From positions 558,001 to 622,000 of the forward strand of contig NZ_JAUFPW010000012.1 of NCBI RefSeq assembly GCF_030409415.1: 64,000 bases of DNA, read 5' to 3'. The stretch is from Pedobacter aquatilis (lineage in GTDB: Bacteria > Bacteroidota > Bacteroidia > Sphingobacteriales > Sphingobacteriaceae). A program made the translations under genes and the position numbers. A model generated the notes under the pieces. That model saw only the letters and a program-made list of their open reading frames with translations. It had not been told where the DNA came from and made no database searches. Of the stretch, positions 7,542 through 18,888 are shown one piece after another; position 1 is the stretch's first letter, and each line of letters starts with the position of its first letter.

Positions 7542-9591
7542 ATAATTTAACAGTAGTGCCGAGATAATAATTTCGAGTTGCAGCCGGATTGAAATATCTG
7601 TTGTTTACCGCATTTAAATCATTTCCTAAGCTGTACATTTCGTTGAGTAGGTTATTGATTCCAATAAAAATATTAAGATTTACCTTGCCAACCTTTAAAG
7701 CATTTACGCCAGCTTTAGCTTCGATTAAGTTATACTTTTTTGCGAAAACCGTATTAGCATCATTTAAAGGTATTGATGATGTATAATTATGTTGCCCAAA
7801 AATATAGAACCCACCTTTTAACTGAATATTCAAGCTACTTACTACAACATTAGTCGGAACACCTGTCAATTTATTGCCCGAAAAGTCAGTAGTCGCATTA
7901 CTAAACTCTTCAAAAGAATATTTACTCAAAGTATAATTGCTACGAATTTCTAATGCATTTAGAAAACCAGTTTCATTTTTTAATATCCAAAATGCTGTTT
8001 CCAGTTCAATTCCTTTTTGGTTCGTTCTGCCAGCATTTATGAAAAATTCTGTATCGTTTGCATTTAAACGTCTAACAATAGCATCTTTTAATTGAAATTG
8101 ATAAACATTGGTGTTAATGTAAAATCTATTATCTAAAGATTTATATCGCAACCCAAATTCATAATTCCAGCCATTTTCTGCCTGAAGATTATTGTTTATG
8201 TTGTTATCTGATGATCGAACTTCGGCAATTGTAGGTGGCGAATAACCTTTGCTTATAGAGCCTCTTGCAGCTATATTTTGATTAATTAAATAGGAAATTG
8301 CCAACTTAGGCATAAACTGTTCGGAAAATTTTCTTTCCTTCACATTTACTAAAGCCGGGAAAAAGCTCTGATATTTATATTTGAAAAAATTTAAGCTGGT
8401 CGCAAGTTCAACCAGTAAATTTTTATCTATATCGATGGTTGTTCTAAAAAAGCCAAAATCCTGATAAGCTTTTAAATCATCATATGCTTGCATTGAACCT
8501 GCAATACCAGCGTTATTATTAAAATTTTTGATTTGTGTTCTTGTTGCAGAACTTTCTAAGCCTAATTGGGTGTTCCAAACTAAATTGTTGAAGGATTTTC
8601 TATACTCTAAAAACGTTCTTAGACCTAGCGTACTTTCATATCGGTTTTCAAAGTTGGTTATAAATGGATTTTTAAAATCAGTATAAGAAGTGAACACCGA
8701 AACAACGTGTTTAAAATTATCATTGAATTGATAAACGTTTGATAAACCTCCAAAAATGGTTTTATTATATATTGCTGCCTGTTGTGTTACTGCTCCAGGG
8801 ATTGTTGGTGTAGCGGGTCTTGCCTGTTGCGGATTTAAATCCATTTGAAGTTGCGTTAATCCACCAGGTGTTTCATAAGCTAAATCACTGTAAAAAATAA
8901 AAGCCTTTAAAATACCAGATTGGTTATAATTCCATTGATGATTAGTTTGGAAATACTTCCGTTCCATGCCGCTGTTTTCTCGATAGCCATCGCTTTTTTG
9001 ATACCCTTGATTAAAACTAAAACCATAATTTTTAAACTGATGAGAAAAACTTGCCGTTTGGTGTAAAAGGCCAAAAGAACCACCAGTGATTGATGCCTGA
9101 ATATTATTTGTAAATTCTGGGTTATTTATTAAAACTGCACCACCAGTATTTGCGCCAAAAATGCTGGCTTCAGGACCTTTATATATTTCGATTTGCTGAA
9201 TCGCGGTTGCATCAATAAGATTTAAGTAGGTATTTCCACCCGCATCTGTTAGTGGAAAATCATCAACATAAATTTTAATATTTCTAATGCCAAAAGGAGA
9301 GCGTAATAAACTTCCACGAAGTGATAAACGATAACTTCCTGGTGAGCGCTCTTCCATTCTAATTCCAGCCACAGTATTTAAAGCACTAACCATTGAGTTT
9401 TTTGGTTGATATTTAAGCAGATTACTATCTATTAAACTTACTGCCGAAACTGAACGGATAATTTGTTCATTATTGTAATATCCTTTAACTACAACCTCAT
9501 TCAGTTTTTTTGCTGCAGTATCTGGTTTAGAAATCTGGGCAGCGGCTGATAATGAAATGAAGAGAATAACTATTGTAAAAATTGATTTCAA
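7540..9591 (-). CDS. TonB-dependent outer-membrane receptor
   Basis: A 683-residue receptor with a signal peptide ending near AAAQ. The plug domain begins at LNEVVVKGYYNNEQ (about residue 30) and contains the typical IEIYKGPEASIFGANTGGAVLI. The remaining 450 residues form the beta-barrel and end in a terminal strand (YYLGTTVKL). It lacks both the signalling STN domain and the carboxypeptidase-like N-terminal extension of SusC proteins, so it resembles FecA/siderophore-type receptors. The substrate cannot be read from the sequence. The sorbosone-dehydrogenase-like gene is upstream on the same strand, but a terminator lies between them. Confidence 0.9.
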   Translation of the reverse strand: MKSIFTIVILFISLSAAAQISKPDTAAKKLNEVVVKGYYNNEQIIRSVSAVSLIDSNLLKYQPKNSMVSALNTVAGIRMEERSPGSYRLSLRGSLLRSPFGIRNIKIYVDDFPLTDAGGNTYLNLIDATAIQQIEIYKGPEASIFGANTGGAVLINNPEFTNNIQASITGGSFGLLHQTASFSHQFKNYGFSFNQGYQKSDGYRENSGMERKYFQTNHQWNYNQSGILKAFIFYSDLAYETPGGLTQLQMDLNPQQARPATPTIPGAVTQQAAIYNKTIFGGLSNVYQFNDNFKHVVSVFTSYTDFKNPFITNFENRYESTLGLRTFLEYRKSFNNLVWNTQLGLESSATRTQIKNFNNNAGIAGSMQAYDDLKAYQDFGFFRTTIDIDKNLLVELATSLNFFKYKYQSFFPALVNVKERKFSEQFMPKLAISYLINQNIAARGSISKGYSPPTIAEVRSSDNNINNNLQAENGWNYEFGLRYKSLDNRFYINTNVYQFQLKDAIVRRLNANDTEFFINAGRTNQKGIELETAFWILKNETGFLNALEIRSNYTLSKYSFEEFSNATTDFSGNKLTGVPTNVVVSSLNIQLKGGFYIFGQHNYTSSIPLNDANTVFAKKYNLIEAKAGVNALKVGKVNLNIFIGINNLLNEMYSLGNDLNAVNNRYFNPAATRNYYLGTTVKL

Positions 9592-9622
9592 AAGGGAAAT
9601 ATTTATGGTGTTGTTAAAATAA

Positions 9623-9656
9623 AAAGCAGACTAAAATTACAATTTTAATCTGCTTA
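9623..9656 (-). terminator. rho-independent terminator
   Basis: An imperfect stem (AAGCAGACTAAAATT with AATTTTAATCTGCTT, one mismatch), followed on the minus strand by a T-rich tract. It terminates the sorbosone-dehydrogenase-like gene and separates it from the receptor gene. Confidence 0.78.
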
Positions 9657-9676
9657 GAGAAGTTTGAAAATTATTA

Positions 9677-11008
9677 TTACTTAGCCGCTACTCTCCAGAC
9701 TACGCCACTCACATCATCGGCCACTAATAAAGCACCATCAGGTGTAAGGGTTACGCCAACTGGTCGGCCATAAACTTCTGCTTTTTCTTGATTAGCAATA
9801 AATCCGGTTAAAAAATCTTCTGGTTTGCCTGTTGGTTTACCATTTTTAAATGGAACAAAGGCAACTTTATAACCAGAAATTTTAGAACGGTTCCATGAAC
9901 CATGCTGACCAATAAATGCACCGCCTTGATATTTATCTGGGAATTTTGAGTCTTTATAAAAAGCTAAACCTAAAGATGCTGTGTGTGAACCAACTGGAAC
10001 ATCAGGTACAATGGTTTTTTTAACTAAATCTGGTTTCTGACCTTTTAAACGTGGGTCTTCATTCTGACCAAAATAAGCATAAGGCCATCCATAAAATGCA
10101 CCAGGTTTAACACTTGTAATATAATCAGGTACTAAATCATCACCTAAACCATCTCTTTCGTTAACAGCTGTCCATAACATATTTGTTCCAGGTGCCCAAT
10201 CTACACCAACCGGATTTCTCAATCCACTTGCGTAAACTTTTTCGCCAGTGCCATCAGGGTTAACCTCTAAAATATTCGCTCTTCTAACCTCATGTTCCAT
10301 TCCGTTTTCGCCAACATTACTTCCAGAACCAACGGTTATGTAGATTTTGCTTTTATCGGCATTGGTTATTAGATTTCTTGTCCAGTGGTTGTTGTAGCCA
10401 CCAGCAGGCAAACTTAAAATCTTTTTACCCTGGCCCGTAATTTTTGTATCGCCAGCTTTATACGGATATTGCCATAAGCCATCTGTATTCGCAACATAAA
10501 AGTTATTGCCAATTATTGCCATCCCGTAAGGCTGATTTAAGCCCTCCAAAAATGTGGTCGTAGTTTCCGGTTTTCCATCTTTATTTTCATCACGATATAA
10601 TATGATTGTGTTTGCACTTTTACCTGGAACTTCCGATTTTGACTTTCCAGTAACTGCAGCAGCAATCTTTTCGGCCGTACTTCTTTCTGAGTTGGTTAAA
10701 ACCACCAGCACATCGCCATTTGGCGTTACAATCATATTTCGTGGACTTTTAATGCCCGATGCAAATTTGGTAACCACAAAGCCTTCGGGAGCAATTGGAG
10801 TTTTTCCCTCTGGCCAACCGATAACTTTACTAAATTTATTTTTAGATGCAGTAGTATCCGGAGCAGGAAGGTTCAAATCTGTAACAGCGGTTTGAGCAGT
10901 TGTATCGCTTCCTAAACTATCGCTTTGCGAATTTGATTTTGAGCCCGATTGGCAGCTTGCCAGCACAGCTGATGATAGGAGCGTGGCGTATAAAAATTGT
11001 TTTTTCAT
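9677..11008 (-). CDS. PQQ-dependent sugar (sorbosone-type) dehydrogenase-like lipoprotein
   Basis: A 443-residue lipoprotein (lipobox LASC near residue 19) with a Ser/Thr-rich linker (residues 20-55) and a six-bladed beta-propeller of the glucose/L-sorbosone dehydrogenase family. Recognisable stretches are GIKSPRNMIVTPNGDVLV, GLRNPVGVDWAPG, GQHGSWNRSKISGYKVAFVPF and YGRPVGVTLTPDGALLVADD. Family members oxidise sugars or aldoses with PQQ in the periplasm, but many Bacteroidota homologues have no demonstrated activity, and no PQQ synthesis genes are nearby. Confidence 0.85.
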   Translation of the reverse strand: MKKQFLYATLLSSAVLASCQSGSKSNSQSDSLGSDTTAQTAVTDLNLPAPDTTASKNKFSKVIGWPEGKTPIAPEGFVVTKFASGIKSPRNMIVTPNGDVLVVLTNSERSTAEKIAAAVTGKSKSEVPGKSANTIILYRDENKDGKPETTTTFLEGLNQPYGMAIIGNNFYVANTDGLWQYPYKAGDTKITGQGKKILSLPAGGYNNHWTRNLITNADKSKIYITVGSGSNVGENGMEHEVRRANILEVNPDGTGEKVYASGLRNPVGVDWAPGTNMLWTAVNERDGLGDDLVPDYITSVKPGAFYGWPYAYFGQNEDPRLKGQKPDLVKKTIVPDVPVGSHTASLGLAFYKDSKFPDKYQGGAFIGQHGSWNRSKISGYKVAFVPFKNGKPTGKPEDFLTGFIANQEKAEVYGRPVGVTLTPDGALLVADDVSGVVWRVAAK

Positions 11009-11277
11009 ATTGCGTATTATGAGAAAAGATTTATTTCTTGAATAAGAATAACACAGATATTAGTTAGAAGTTTTTGTAGATCGATTAAACAATTTGCTCT
11101 ATAATTTATTTAATCTGTGATGCCTATGAATTTTACACATTCAGTTTTATCCAAACCGAGAATTAACGTTACAATGTTCCTTAATTCATCTGTTTATTTT
11201 ATCTTTAGGCGATTTAAAAATTTTGGATTTTATTGAAAGTCCAATTTCTTGTTAATAATTAGTAAAAATCAAATTAA

Positions 11278-13500
<2,223 letters not shown>

Positions 13501-13524
13501 GTTAAATTTACTTTTGAATAAAGG

Positions 13525-13552
13525 ACCCCGATAATTTTTTATCGGGGTTTTT
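13525..13552 (+). terminator. terminator of icd
   Basis: CCCCGATA, a short T-rich loop, TATCGGGG and a T run, directly after the icd stop codon. Confidence 0.85.
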
Positions 13553-13701
13553 GCGTAATATCCCTCGGGGACGTCATCACAAACAATTTTGTAAATGTTT
13601 ATGAGTGGTAAAATATAGCTTTAAGGAATAATTTTTCAGCGCCATCAAAAACCATCTACAAAACCAGTTGTTATACTTAAAATAAAATAGGAGATACCAT
13701 C

Positions 13702-14109
13702 ATGGCATATAACGAAAATAAAGGCTCGCAGGATAAAATCCACAGCACCACTACAAATAGCGAAATCAATAAGGAAAACTTATCTTACGATAAACACAAG
13801 CAAAGCTATGAGCTTGATGTAAAAGGAGAAGATAAAGACTACGACCATCCGATGGGCTATGAAACCGTTGCCGCTGGTGCAGTTGATGATGATTCTACTT
13901 ATGATGAAGCAAACCCATACGTTGGAGATGAATACGCAAGAAACGAAGAAATTGCTGATGATAATTTAGAAGAATTGGGTATGCATGTAGACAATGGTGA
14001 AAGCGTAAAACTAAATCCTGAAGATGAAATTTTAGCTCGTACACCTGAGGATAATCGTGATGATTTAGATGAAGAGGGTTATCCGATAAACGATGCCCCG
14101 GAGAAATAA
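13702..14109 (+). CDS. acidic, hydrophilic protein of unknown function (135 aa)
   Basis: A 135-residue protein without signal peptide or membrane segment, dominated by Asp, Glu, Asn and Tyr (EDKDYDHPMGYETV, DDDSTYDEANPYVGDEYA, DDNLEELGMHVDNG) and probably largely disordered. I know no function. A purine-rich AGGAGA lies 11 bases upstream of the ATG, an unusually good Shine-Dalgarno for this organism, and it ends at a strong bidirectional terminator. It may be a stress-related or charge-shielding protein, but that is a guess from composition. Confidence 0.68.
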   Translation: MAYNENKGSQDKIHSTTTNSEINKENLSYDKHKQSYELDVKGEDKDYDHPMGYETVAAGAVDDDSTYDEANPYVGDEYARNEEIADDNLEELGMHVDNGESVKLNPEDEILARTPEDNRDDLDEEGYPINDAPEK

Positions 14110-14136
14110 GGCGCTAACAACATAAAAGAAGTAATG

Positions 14137-14173
14137 AAAAAAGCAGAATTAATAATCTTAATTCTGCTTTTTT
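14137..14173. terminator. bidirectional terminator
   Basis: A 15-bp stem AAAAAAGCAGAATTA with its complement around a short loop, between the acidic-protein gene and dnaX. It overlaps the dnaX stop codon. Confidence 0.88.
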
Positions 14174-15998
14174 ATGGATTAACATCTAAATTAAATCGTC
14201 TTCTTAATTCTTCAAGCTTCGGATTTTTATTAAGCAAATAATCATATTTTTCTCGGTTTCCATAAAGCCTGTTTTCAAGCTTACGTTCCATTTGTTTAAA
14301 AGTGATATCAACAGCAAAATTTTGCAACTCGTTTCGTAAGAAATTCATTAACTCAACCGATTCCTGTACAACAAACTGTTCCTGCGTTTTACTTTCAACC
14401 GAAATTTCTATCAAAACCGGACTTACAAGCGTAGGAGCAAAGTTATTTAAAATGGTAAACAAGTTAATTTTATCAGAATTTTTTAGAATTTGTATGTAAG
14501 CATTCCATACTTCCAAAAGTCTTTCGTAAGTAAAAGGTTCTCTTGATTCTCCCACTGCAGCTTTTGGTCCGCTTTGCTCTTCGCCATTTGCAACACGCTC
14601 TAGATCATTTAAAGATGGAATTAAAGTGCTAACAGAATTTGTTTTCGGGATTTTTATGCTGATGGATGTTGCTGAAGGTATTGGAGCAACTTTTGGTGTT
14701 TCTTTAGGCTTATCTTCTGCAATTGAAGAAACAGGAACTTGACTAACTGGTTTTGAAGTTTCACTTTCAGCTTTCGGCTTTTCGCTTTCTGTTTTCAGCT
14801 TTTGGCTTTCCGCTTCCCCAGCTACGACATTAGTTTTTTTTTTATCCTGATCTACGTCAGTTGCTGTGTTATTATTGCTTAAAGGCTGTTGAGCGAGTTG
14901 AACCACCGACCGGACATGGCACATTTTTATCAGTGCAAGTTCTACTTGTAATCGCTGGTTCTTAGAGTTTTTGTAGTTTAAATCACAGGCATTTGCTAAA
15001 TTCAGTGCAGTTAACAAAAATGAAAGCTCAGTCTGCTTGCATTGTTCTAAGTATTTCTGTCTGATGTTTTCACTTACCTCCAATAATTTAATTGTTGCGG
15101 CATCTTTACCCACCAATAAATTACGGAAATGCGTAGCCAATCCGTTAATGAAATTATTTCCGTCAAAACCATTATTTAATATCTCATCAAATAAAAGTAA
15201 GGTTTGGCTTACCTGTGCATTAGTTAAATAAGATGTTAACTTAAAAAAGTAATCGTAATCTAAAATATTCAGGTTATCAATTACTGCTTTATAAGTAATG
15301 TTCTTGTTTGCATAACTGGCAATCTGGTCAAACATGGATAACGCATCACGCAAACCACCATCGGCTTTTTGCGCAATAATGTGTAAACCATCCGTTTCAA
15401 AAGCAATGTTTTCCCTTTCGGCAATTTTAGCAAGGTGTGCAGAAATGTCTTCAACCTGTATGCGGTTAAAATCAAAAATCTGACAGCGGGATAAAATTGT
15501 TGGTAATATTTTATGCTTTTCAGTTGTTGCTAAAATAAATATCGCATAAGAAGGCGGTTCTTCTAAAGTTTTCAAAAATGCATTAAATGCACTTTGAGAT
15601 AACATATGAACCTCATCAATAATATAAATTTTATATTTTCCGGCTTGTGGCGGTATTCTAACCTGCTCAATTAAACTACGAATGTCATCAACAGAGTTGT
15701 TTGATGCCGCATCTAATTCATGTACGTTAAAAGAATGTCCGTTCTGGAAAGACTGGCAATTATCGCATTCGCCGCAAGCTTCCATTTCTGCTGTAGGATT
15801 GGTACAGTTTATGGTTTTTGCTAAAATACGTGCACAGGTGGTTTTACCAACACCACGCGGACCGCAAAATAAAAAGGCCTGTGCTAATTGGTTATTCTTG
15901 ATTGCATTTTTTAAAGTTCCTGTAATATGCAATTGTCCAACTACAGTTTCGAACGTAGCGGGGCGATATTTACGGGCAGAAACAATAAAATTTTCCAT
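14172..15998 (-). CDS. dnaX: DNA polymerase III subunits gamma/tau
   Basis: A 608-residue clamp-loader ATPase that loads the sliding clamp and, as tau, bridges polymerase and helicase. Visible features: Walker A GPRGVGKTTCAR (about 47-58), four zinc-binding cysteines in CTNPTAEMEACGECDNC, Walker B IIDEVHML, the SRC motif ILSRCQIFDF, a helical lid domain to about 365, a low-complexity linker (365-470) and a tau-specific C-terminus. The frame is open to a GTG at 16004, but the ATG at 15998 begins the family-typical MENFIVSARKYRP. A run of ten A at codons 386-388 in the linker is followed by stops in both other frames, suggesting a shorter gamma form. Confidence 0.95.
   Translation of the reverse strand: MENFIVSARKYRPATFETVVGQLHITGTLKNAIKNNQLAQAFLFCGPRGVGKTTCARILAKTINCTNPTAEMEACGECDNCQSFQNGHSFNVHELDAASNNSVDDIRSLIEQVRIPPQAGKYKIYIIDEVHMLSQSAFNAFLKTLEEPPSYAIFILATTEKHKILPTILSRCQIFDFNRIQVEDISAHLAKIAERENIAFETDGLHIIAQKADGGLRDALSMFDQIASYANKNITYKAVIDNLNILDYDYFFKLTSYLTNAQVSQTLLLFDEILNNGFDGNNFINGLATHFRNLLVGKDAATIKLLEVSENIRQKYLEQCKQTELSFLLTALNLANACDLNYKNSKNQRLQVELALIKMCHVRSVVQLAQQPLSNNNTATDVDQDKKKTNVVAGEAESQKLKTESEKPKAESETSKPVSQVPVSSIAEDKPKETPKVAPIPSATSISIKIPKTNSVSTLIPSLNDLERVANGEEQSGPKAAVGESREPFTYERLLEVWNAYIQILKNSDKINLFTILNNFAPTLVSPVLIEISVESKTQEQFVVQESVELMNFLRNELQNFAVDITFKQMERKLENRLYGNREKYDYLLNKNPKLEELRRRFNLDVNP
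14834..14843 (-). other. A10 slippery tract in dnaX (candidate gamma-producing slippage site)
   Basis: On the coding strand ten consecutive A encode Lys386-Lys388 and the first base of the next Thr codon. Adding one A, or slipping back by one base, gives Lys-Lys-Lys-Asn then TAA. Losing one A gives Lys-Lys-Lys-Leu-Met-Ser then TAG. Either event would yield a protein of about 390 residues containing the ATPase and oligomerisation domains only, as in known gamma subunits. Confidence 0.65.
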
Positions 15999-16017
15999 CG
16001 CCACGAAAATAGGAATT

Positions 16018-16240
16018 TTTGTTGAGTTGGAATGTTGTAAAGTTGGAATGTTGAAAAGTCGGTTATGCGTTGTTCGTTGACGGTTGCTCGTCTTTCGTTT
16101 CGATTGCCAAATTAAAATTTAACAATTAACTTTTGTTGAGTTTGGAATGTTGTAAAGTTGGATGTTCGTTAACCGTTGCTCGTCTTTCGTTTCAATTGCC
16201 AAATTAAAACTTAACAATTAACAATTAACAATTAACAATT
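16018..16240. repeat. tandem imperfect direct repeat plus TTAACAA heptamers
   Basis: Positions 16018-16130 and 16131-16222 are diverged copies of one unit: both contain TTTGTTGAGTT, GGAATGTTGTAAAGTTGG, GTTGCTCGTCTTTCGTTTC and a tail of AACAATTAAC. They are followed by about four TTAACAA heptamers (16212-16239). They fill the 300-base gap between dnaX and the AraC-type gene; no gene is seen there. Confidence 0.75.
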
Positions 16241-16303
16241 CAACAATTTTCAATCAACAATGAAACAATTTAGCAATTTTCCTTAAACGAAAAACGAAAA
16301 ACG

Positions 16304-17176
16304 TTACCTCACTACCGATCTCAACTCCTGCCTGTATTGCGAAGCACTTTTCCCTGTAAATTCCTTAAACAATTTATTAAAATGACTAAAATTATTAAAA
16401 CCACTTTCGAAACAAATATTTGCAATGCTGGTTGGTTTTTCGGCTAATAATTTCGATGCGTGTACAATTCTGTACTCATTAACAAATCGGGTAAATGTTT
16501 TTTTAGTTATCTTTTTAAAATAACGGCAAAAGGAGGGAACCGTCATGCTGCACATATCTGCAATATATTCTAAACTAATTTCTTCCAGAAAATGGTCTTT
16601 AACATAGTTAAAAACCATATTTATCCTATCATTATCCTGAACTTGCATTTCGAGTGAGAAACTTTGAGCATTCAGGAGTTTATAATCAGATGCCTGCTCT
16701 AATTCCCGCAATACACCAAGCAATGCTAATAATTTTTCAAGTGGCCAGGCGTTATGCATTTTTTCTAATGTCGGGCCAACAAGTTTCATCGTATCCTTAC
16801 CGAAAGCAATGCCATACTTTGCCTTTTCAAATAAGTTGGCAATCCCCCTGGTCTCTTTAAGTGTTAAAAAATCAGCACCTAAAAAATCAGGTTTCATTTG
16901 TACCACAACTTCTGTCTTATTACCGGTATTTACATCAGTAAAGCCGCAATGAGGCAAATTACTACCAATTAAAATCAAATCTCCATCAGCATAATAAGAA
17001 ACATGACTACCAATTTGTCGTTTACCAGAGCCACCATTTACAAAAACCATTTCAATTTCCGGGTGGTAATGCCATAAGTCTGCTTTGTTATTCTCATTCT
17101 CTACATATTTCGAATAATAAAAAGAACTACCAAATGATGGTTCAACAATCTCGTAACTCGGCTTTAATTTTTTCAT
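16304..17176 (-). CDS. AraC family transcriptional regulator with cupin sensor domain
   Basis: A 290-residue regulator. The N-terminal 150 residues form a cupin-like ligand domain (WHYHPEIEMVFVNGGSGKRQIG, YADGDLILIGSNLPH). The C-terminal AraC domain (about 188-288) holds two helix-turn-helix units, with SLEYIADMCSMTVPSFCRYFKK and ANICFESGFNNFSHFNKLFKE. Proteins of this architecture usually control carbohydrate-use genes in response to a sugar. No obvious target operon adjoins it, so its regulon is unknown. Confidence 0.9.
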   Translation of the reverse strand: MKKLKPSYEIVEPSFGSSFYYSKYVENENNKADLWHYHPEIEMVFVNGGSGKRQIGSHVSYYADGDLILIGSNLPHCGFTDVNTGNKTEVVVQMKPDFLGADFLTLKETRGIANLFEKAKYGIAFGKDTMKLVGPTLEKMHNAWPLEKLLALLGVLRELEQASDYKLLNAQSFSLEMQVQDNDRINMVFNYVKDHFLEEISLEYIADMCSMTVPSFCRYFKKITKKTFTRFVNEYRIVHASKLLAEKPTSIANICFESGFNNFSHFNKLFKEFTGKSASQYRQELRSVVR

Positions 17177-17348
17177 TTATCTAACAAAAATAACAATTAA
17201 AATATAGTAAATTGATTTGTTTGTATGTGAATCTATAATTTACGGGTAAAATAGCATAGTTATTTGAAAATATACAATCAACTTCGTGCTATAATCTGTA
17301 GTAATTTAGTGGTGTTAAAAAAATGTTCATCCTTAACAGTATACAGAT

Positions 17349-17945
17349 ATGAAAAACTTTATAAAAATTAGCCTTGTTGTAGCAGCAATGTTAGCCGCTC
17401 CAGGTGTAAAAGCAAATGATGAAGTATCTACTTTAAAAGTGAAAGCAGAGAACAATAAATCAATCCGTTTTTTTATTGATGAAGCAAAAGATTTAGAATT
17501 AACTATAAATGATGTTGCAGATAATAGACTGATTTACGAAGAAAGCATTCATGCTTCTGGAGCATCTACAAAAACTTACGATTTGAATGCGTTACCAAAC
17601 GGCGAGTATGTATTAAACGTAACTTCAGGTTCTCAGTTGGCTCAATACCAAATTGTTATTGCAGATAATAAAGCAGAAGTTTCTTCAGCAAAAATTACCG
17701 AACTCTTTAAGCCAGTTTTAAAGAGAGATAGTTCAATGGTAACTTTAAGTTTAGATAATGCCGATAAAGGGCCAATTGAAGTTGAAATCGTTAACGAATA
17801 TAACGACCAGCTTTACAAAGCAACTTTTACCGATAAATCTAAGTTGACTAAAAAATTCAATATCGGCAGCACGCCATCTAAAGAATTAACTTTCATTGTT
17901 AAAACAAACAAACAGCAGTTTAGTAAAACAATAGAATCTCGCTAA
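17349..17945 (+). CDS. exported protein of unknown function (198 aa)
   Basis: Signal peptide MKNFIKISLVVAAMLAAPGVKA, cleaved about residue 22, then a soluble beta-rich region. The pattern FIDEAKDLELTINDVADNRLIYEES followed by YDLNALPNGEYVLNVTSG resembles the Ig-like extracellular repeats common in Bacteroidota, and a second similar half follows (SMVTLSLDNADKGPIEVEIVNEYN). It is therefore likely a two-domain periplasmic or surface protein; the function is unknown. It has its own terminator. Confidence 0.68.
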   Translation: MKNFIKISLVVAAMLAAPGVKANDEVSTLKVKAENNKSIRFFIDEAKDLELTINDVADNRLIYEESIHASGASTKTYDLNALPNGEYVLNVTSGSQLAQYQIVIADNKAEVSSAKITELFKPVLKRDSSMVTLSLDNADKGPIEVEIVNEYNDQLYKATFTDKSKLTKKFNIGSTPSKELTFIVKTNKQQFSKTIESR

Positions 17946-17964
17946 TTAGATTTATAAATTAATC

Positions 17965-17996
17965 AAAGGGCTATCTATTCGGTAGCCCTTTTTTTT
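17965..17996 (+). terminator. rho-independent terminator
   Basis: AAAGGGCTA and TAGCCCTTT form the stem, followed by a run of T, 20 bases after the exported-protein gene. Confidence 0.85.
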
Positions 17997-18112
17997 ATGT
18001 TATTCTTTTAGCAATTTTTTTTTTTTGAAGCGCAGTTTTCGGTGCTTTTAGGTTGGGACAGTTCCCGCTTTCCGTTTCAATCTTTTTGCTTCCGTTACTG
18101 CCCTTTAATAAT

Positions 18113-18170
18113 TGTCATCCTGAGCTTGTCGAAGGACAATATTAGACGCTTCGACAAGCTCAGCGTGACA
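18113..18170. repeat. REP-like inverted repeat
   Basis: TGTCATCCTGAGCTTGTCGAAG and its near-complement at 18149-18170 (two mismatches) flank about 14 bases. The same core words (TCCTTCGACAAGCTTAGGATGACA) recur near 52555, and related GTCA...TGAC hairpins occur near 57160 and 60585, indicating a dispersed family. Confidence 0.75.
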
Positions 18171-18492
18171 GATAACAAAAAGTATTTCCACTACAATCGT
18201 GGCTAAAAACAAATCTTCGTTAAACTATTATTGGCGTTAGTATTGCGCATAACTAAGCCTAAGTAGAAAATCTCCGTTAAGCTTAAATCGGCCTAACAAA
18301 TTTTTGGGGATAGCTAAACCAAGCCAAAGCAGTAGCATTAATACAAAAATTTTAAGCCGACAGTTTTGTTTCTTTTGCTGTCAAAAGAAAAAAGCCCGTC
18401 CGGTTAGGACGTGTTAAAGGTTACTACATAAAGTATATCCACTTCAATCGAGGGCTATTTTAAGTTATATTGTTAGCCCTTCCGAAAGTTTT

Positions 18493-18657
18493 AAACCACC
18501 CCTTGCCCCTCCTAAATTTAGGAGGGGAGCTGTCAGAAAGCTATTTAACGTTGTAGCTTAGATTTAAGTTTTATCGTTTAATCCAAAACTCAAAAGCAAT
18601 GAAGTTTTACCTTCATAAACCAAATCCCCTTTTTTTAATGAGGGGCAGGGGTGGTTT
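18493..18657. repeat. short inverted-repeat-bounded element (MITE-like)
   Basis: The 19-base left end AAACCACCCCTTGCCCCTC matches the complement of the right end with one base missing. A perfect 22-bp palindrome centred on CCTAAATTTAGG sits just inside the left end (18506-18527). There is no coding capacity. It may be a decayed non-autonomous mobile element or a long hairpin-forming intergenic repeat; no target-site duplication is evident. Confidence 0.5.
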
Positions 18658-18888
18658 CTAATATGGCTATTGTTTGTATTTCAATCAATTTCAACTAAAA
18701 AATGATTTACTGTTATATTTTTCTAAAGTATAAGTAAATACTATTTGCATAAACCAACGGATACTAAATACCAAGCCAGTTCTATTCCGTTATAAAAACT
18801 ATTGCTAACCTGATTTAAACTTTTTGATTTCAAGCGATTTAATTAATTCAGCAACAACTAATTATTGTGGTTTATTTTTAGTTAATGC

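Larger units (their letters stand above)
18000..18880. other. gene-free region of nearly 900 bases with repeat debris
   Basis: No convincing reading frame on either strand. It holds a REP-like inverted repeat (18113-18170), a small hairpin TTTCTTTTG-CTGT-CAAAAGAAA (18369-18390), two related phrases with CCACT(A/T)CAATCG (about 18190 and 18431), and an element of about 165 bp bounded by inverted repeats (18493-18657). The composition is that of accumulated intergenic repeats ahead of the ribosomal protein operon. Confidence 0.7.
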
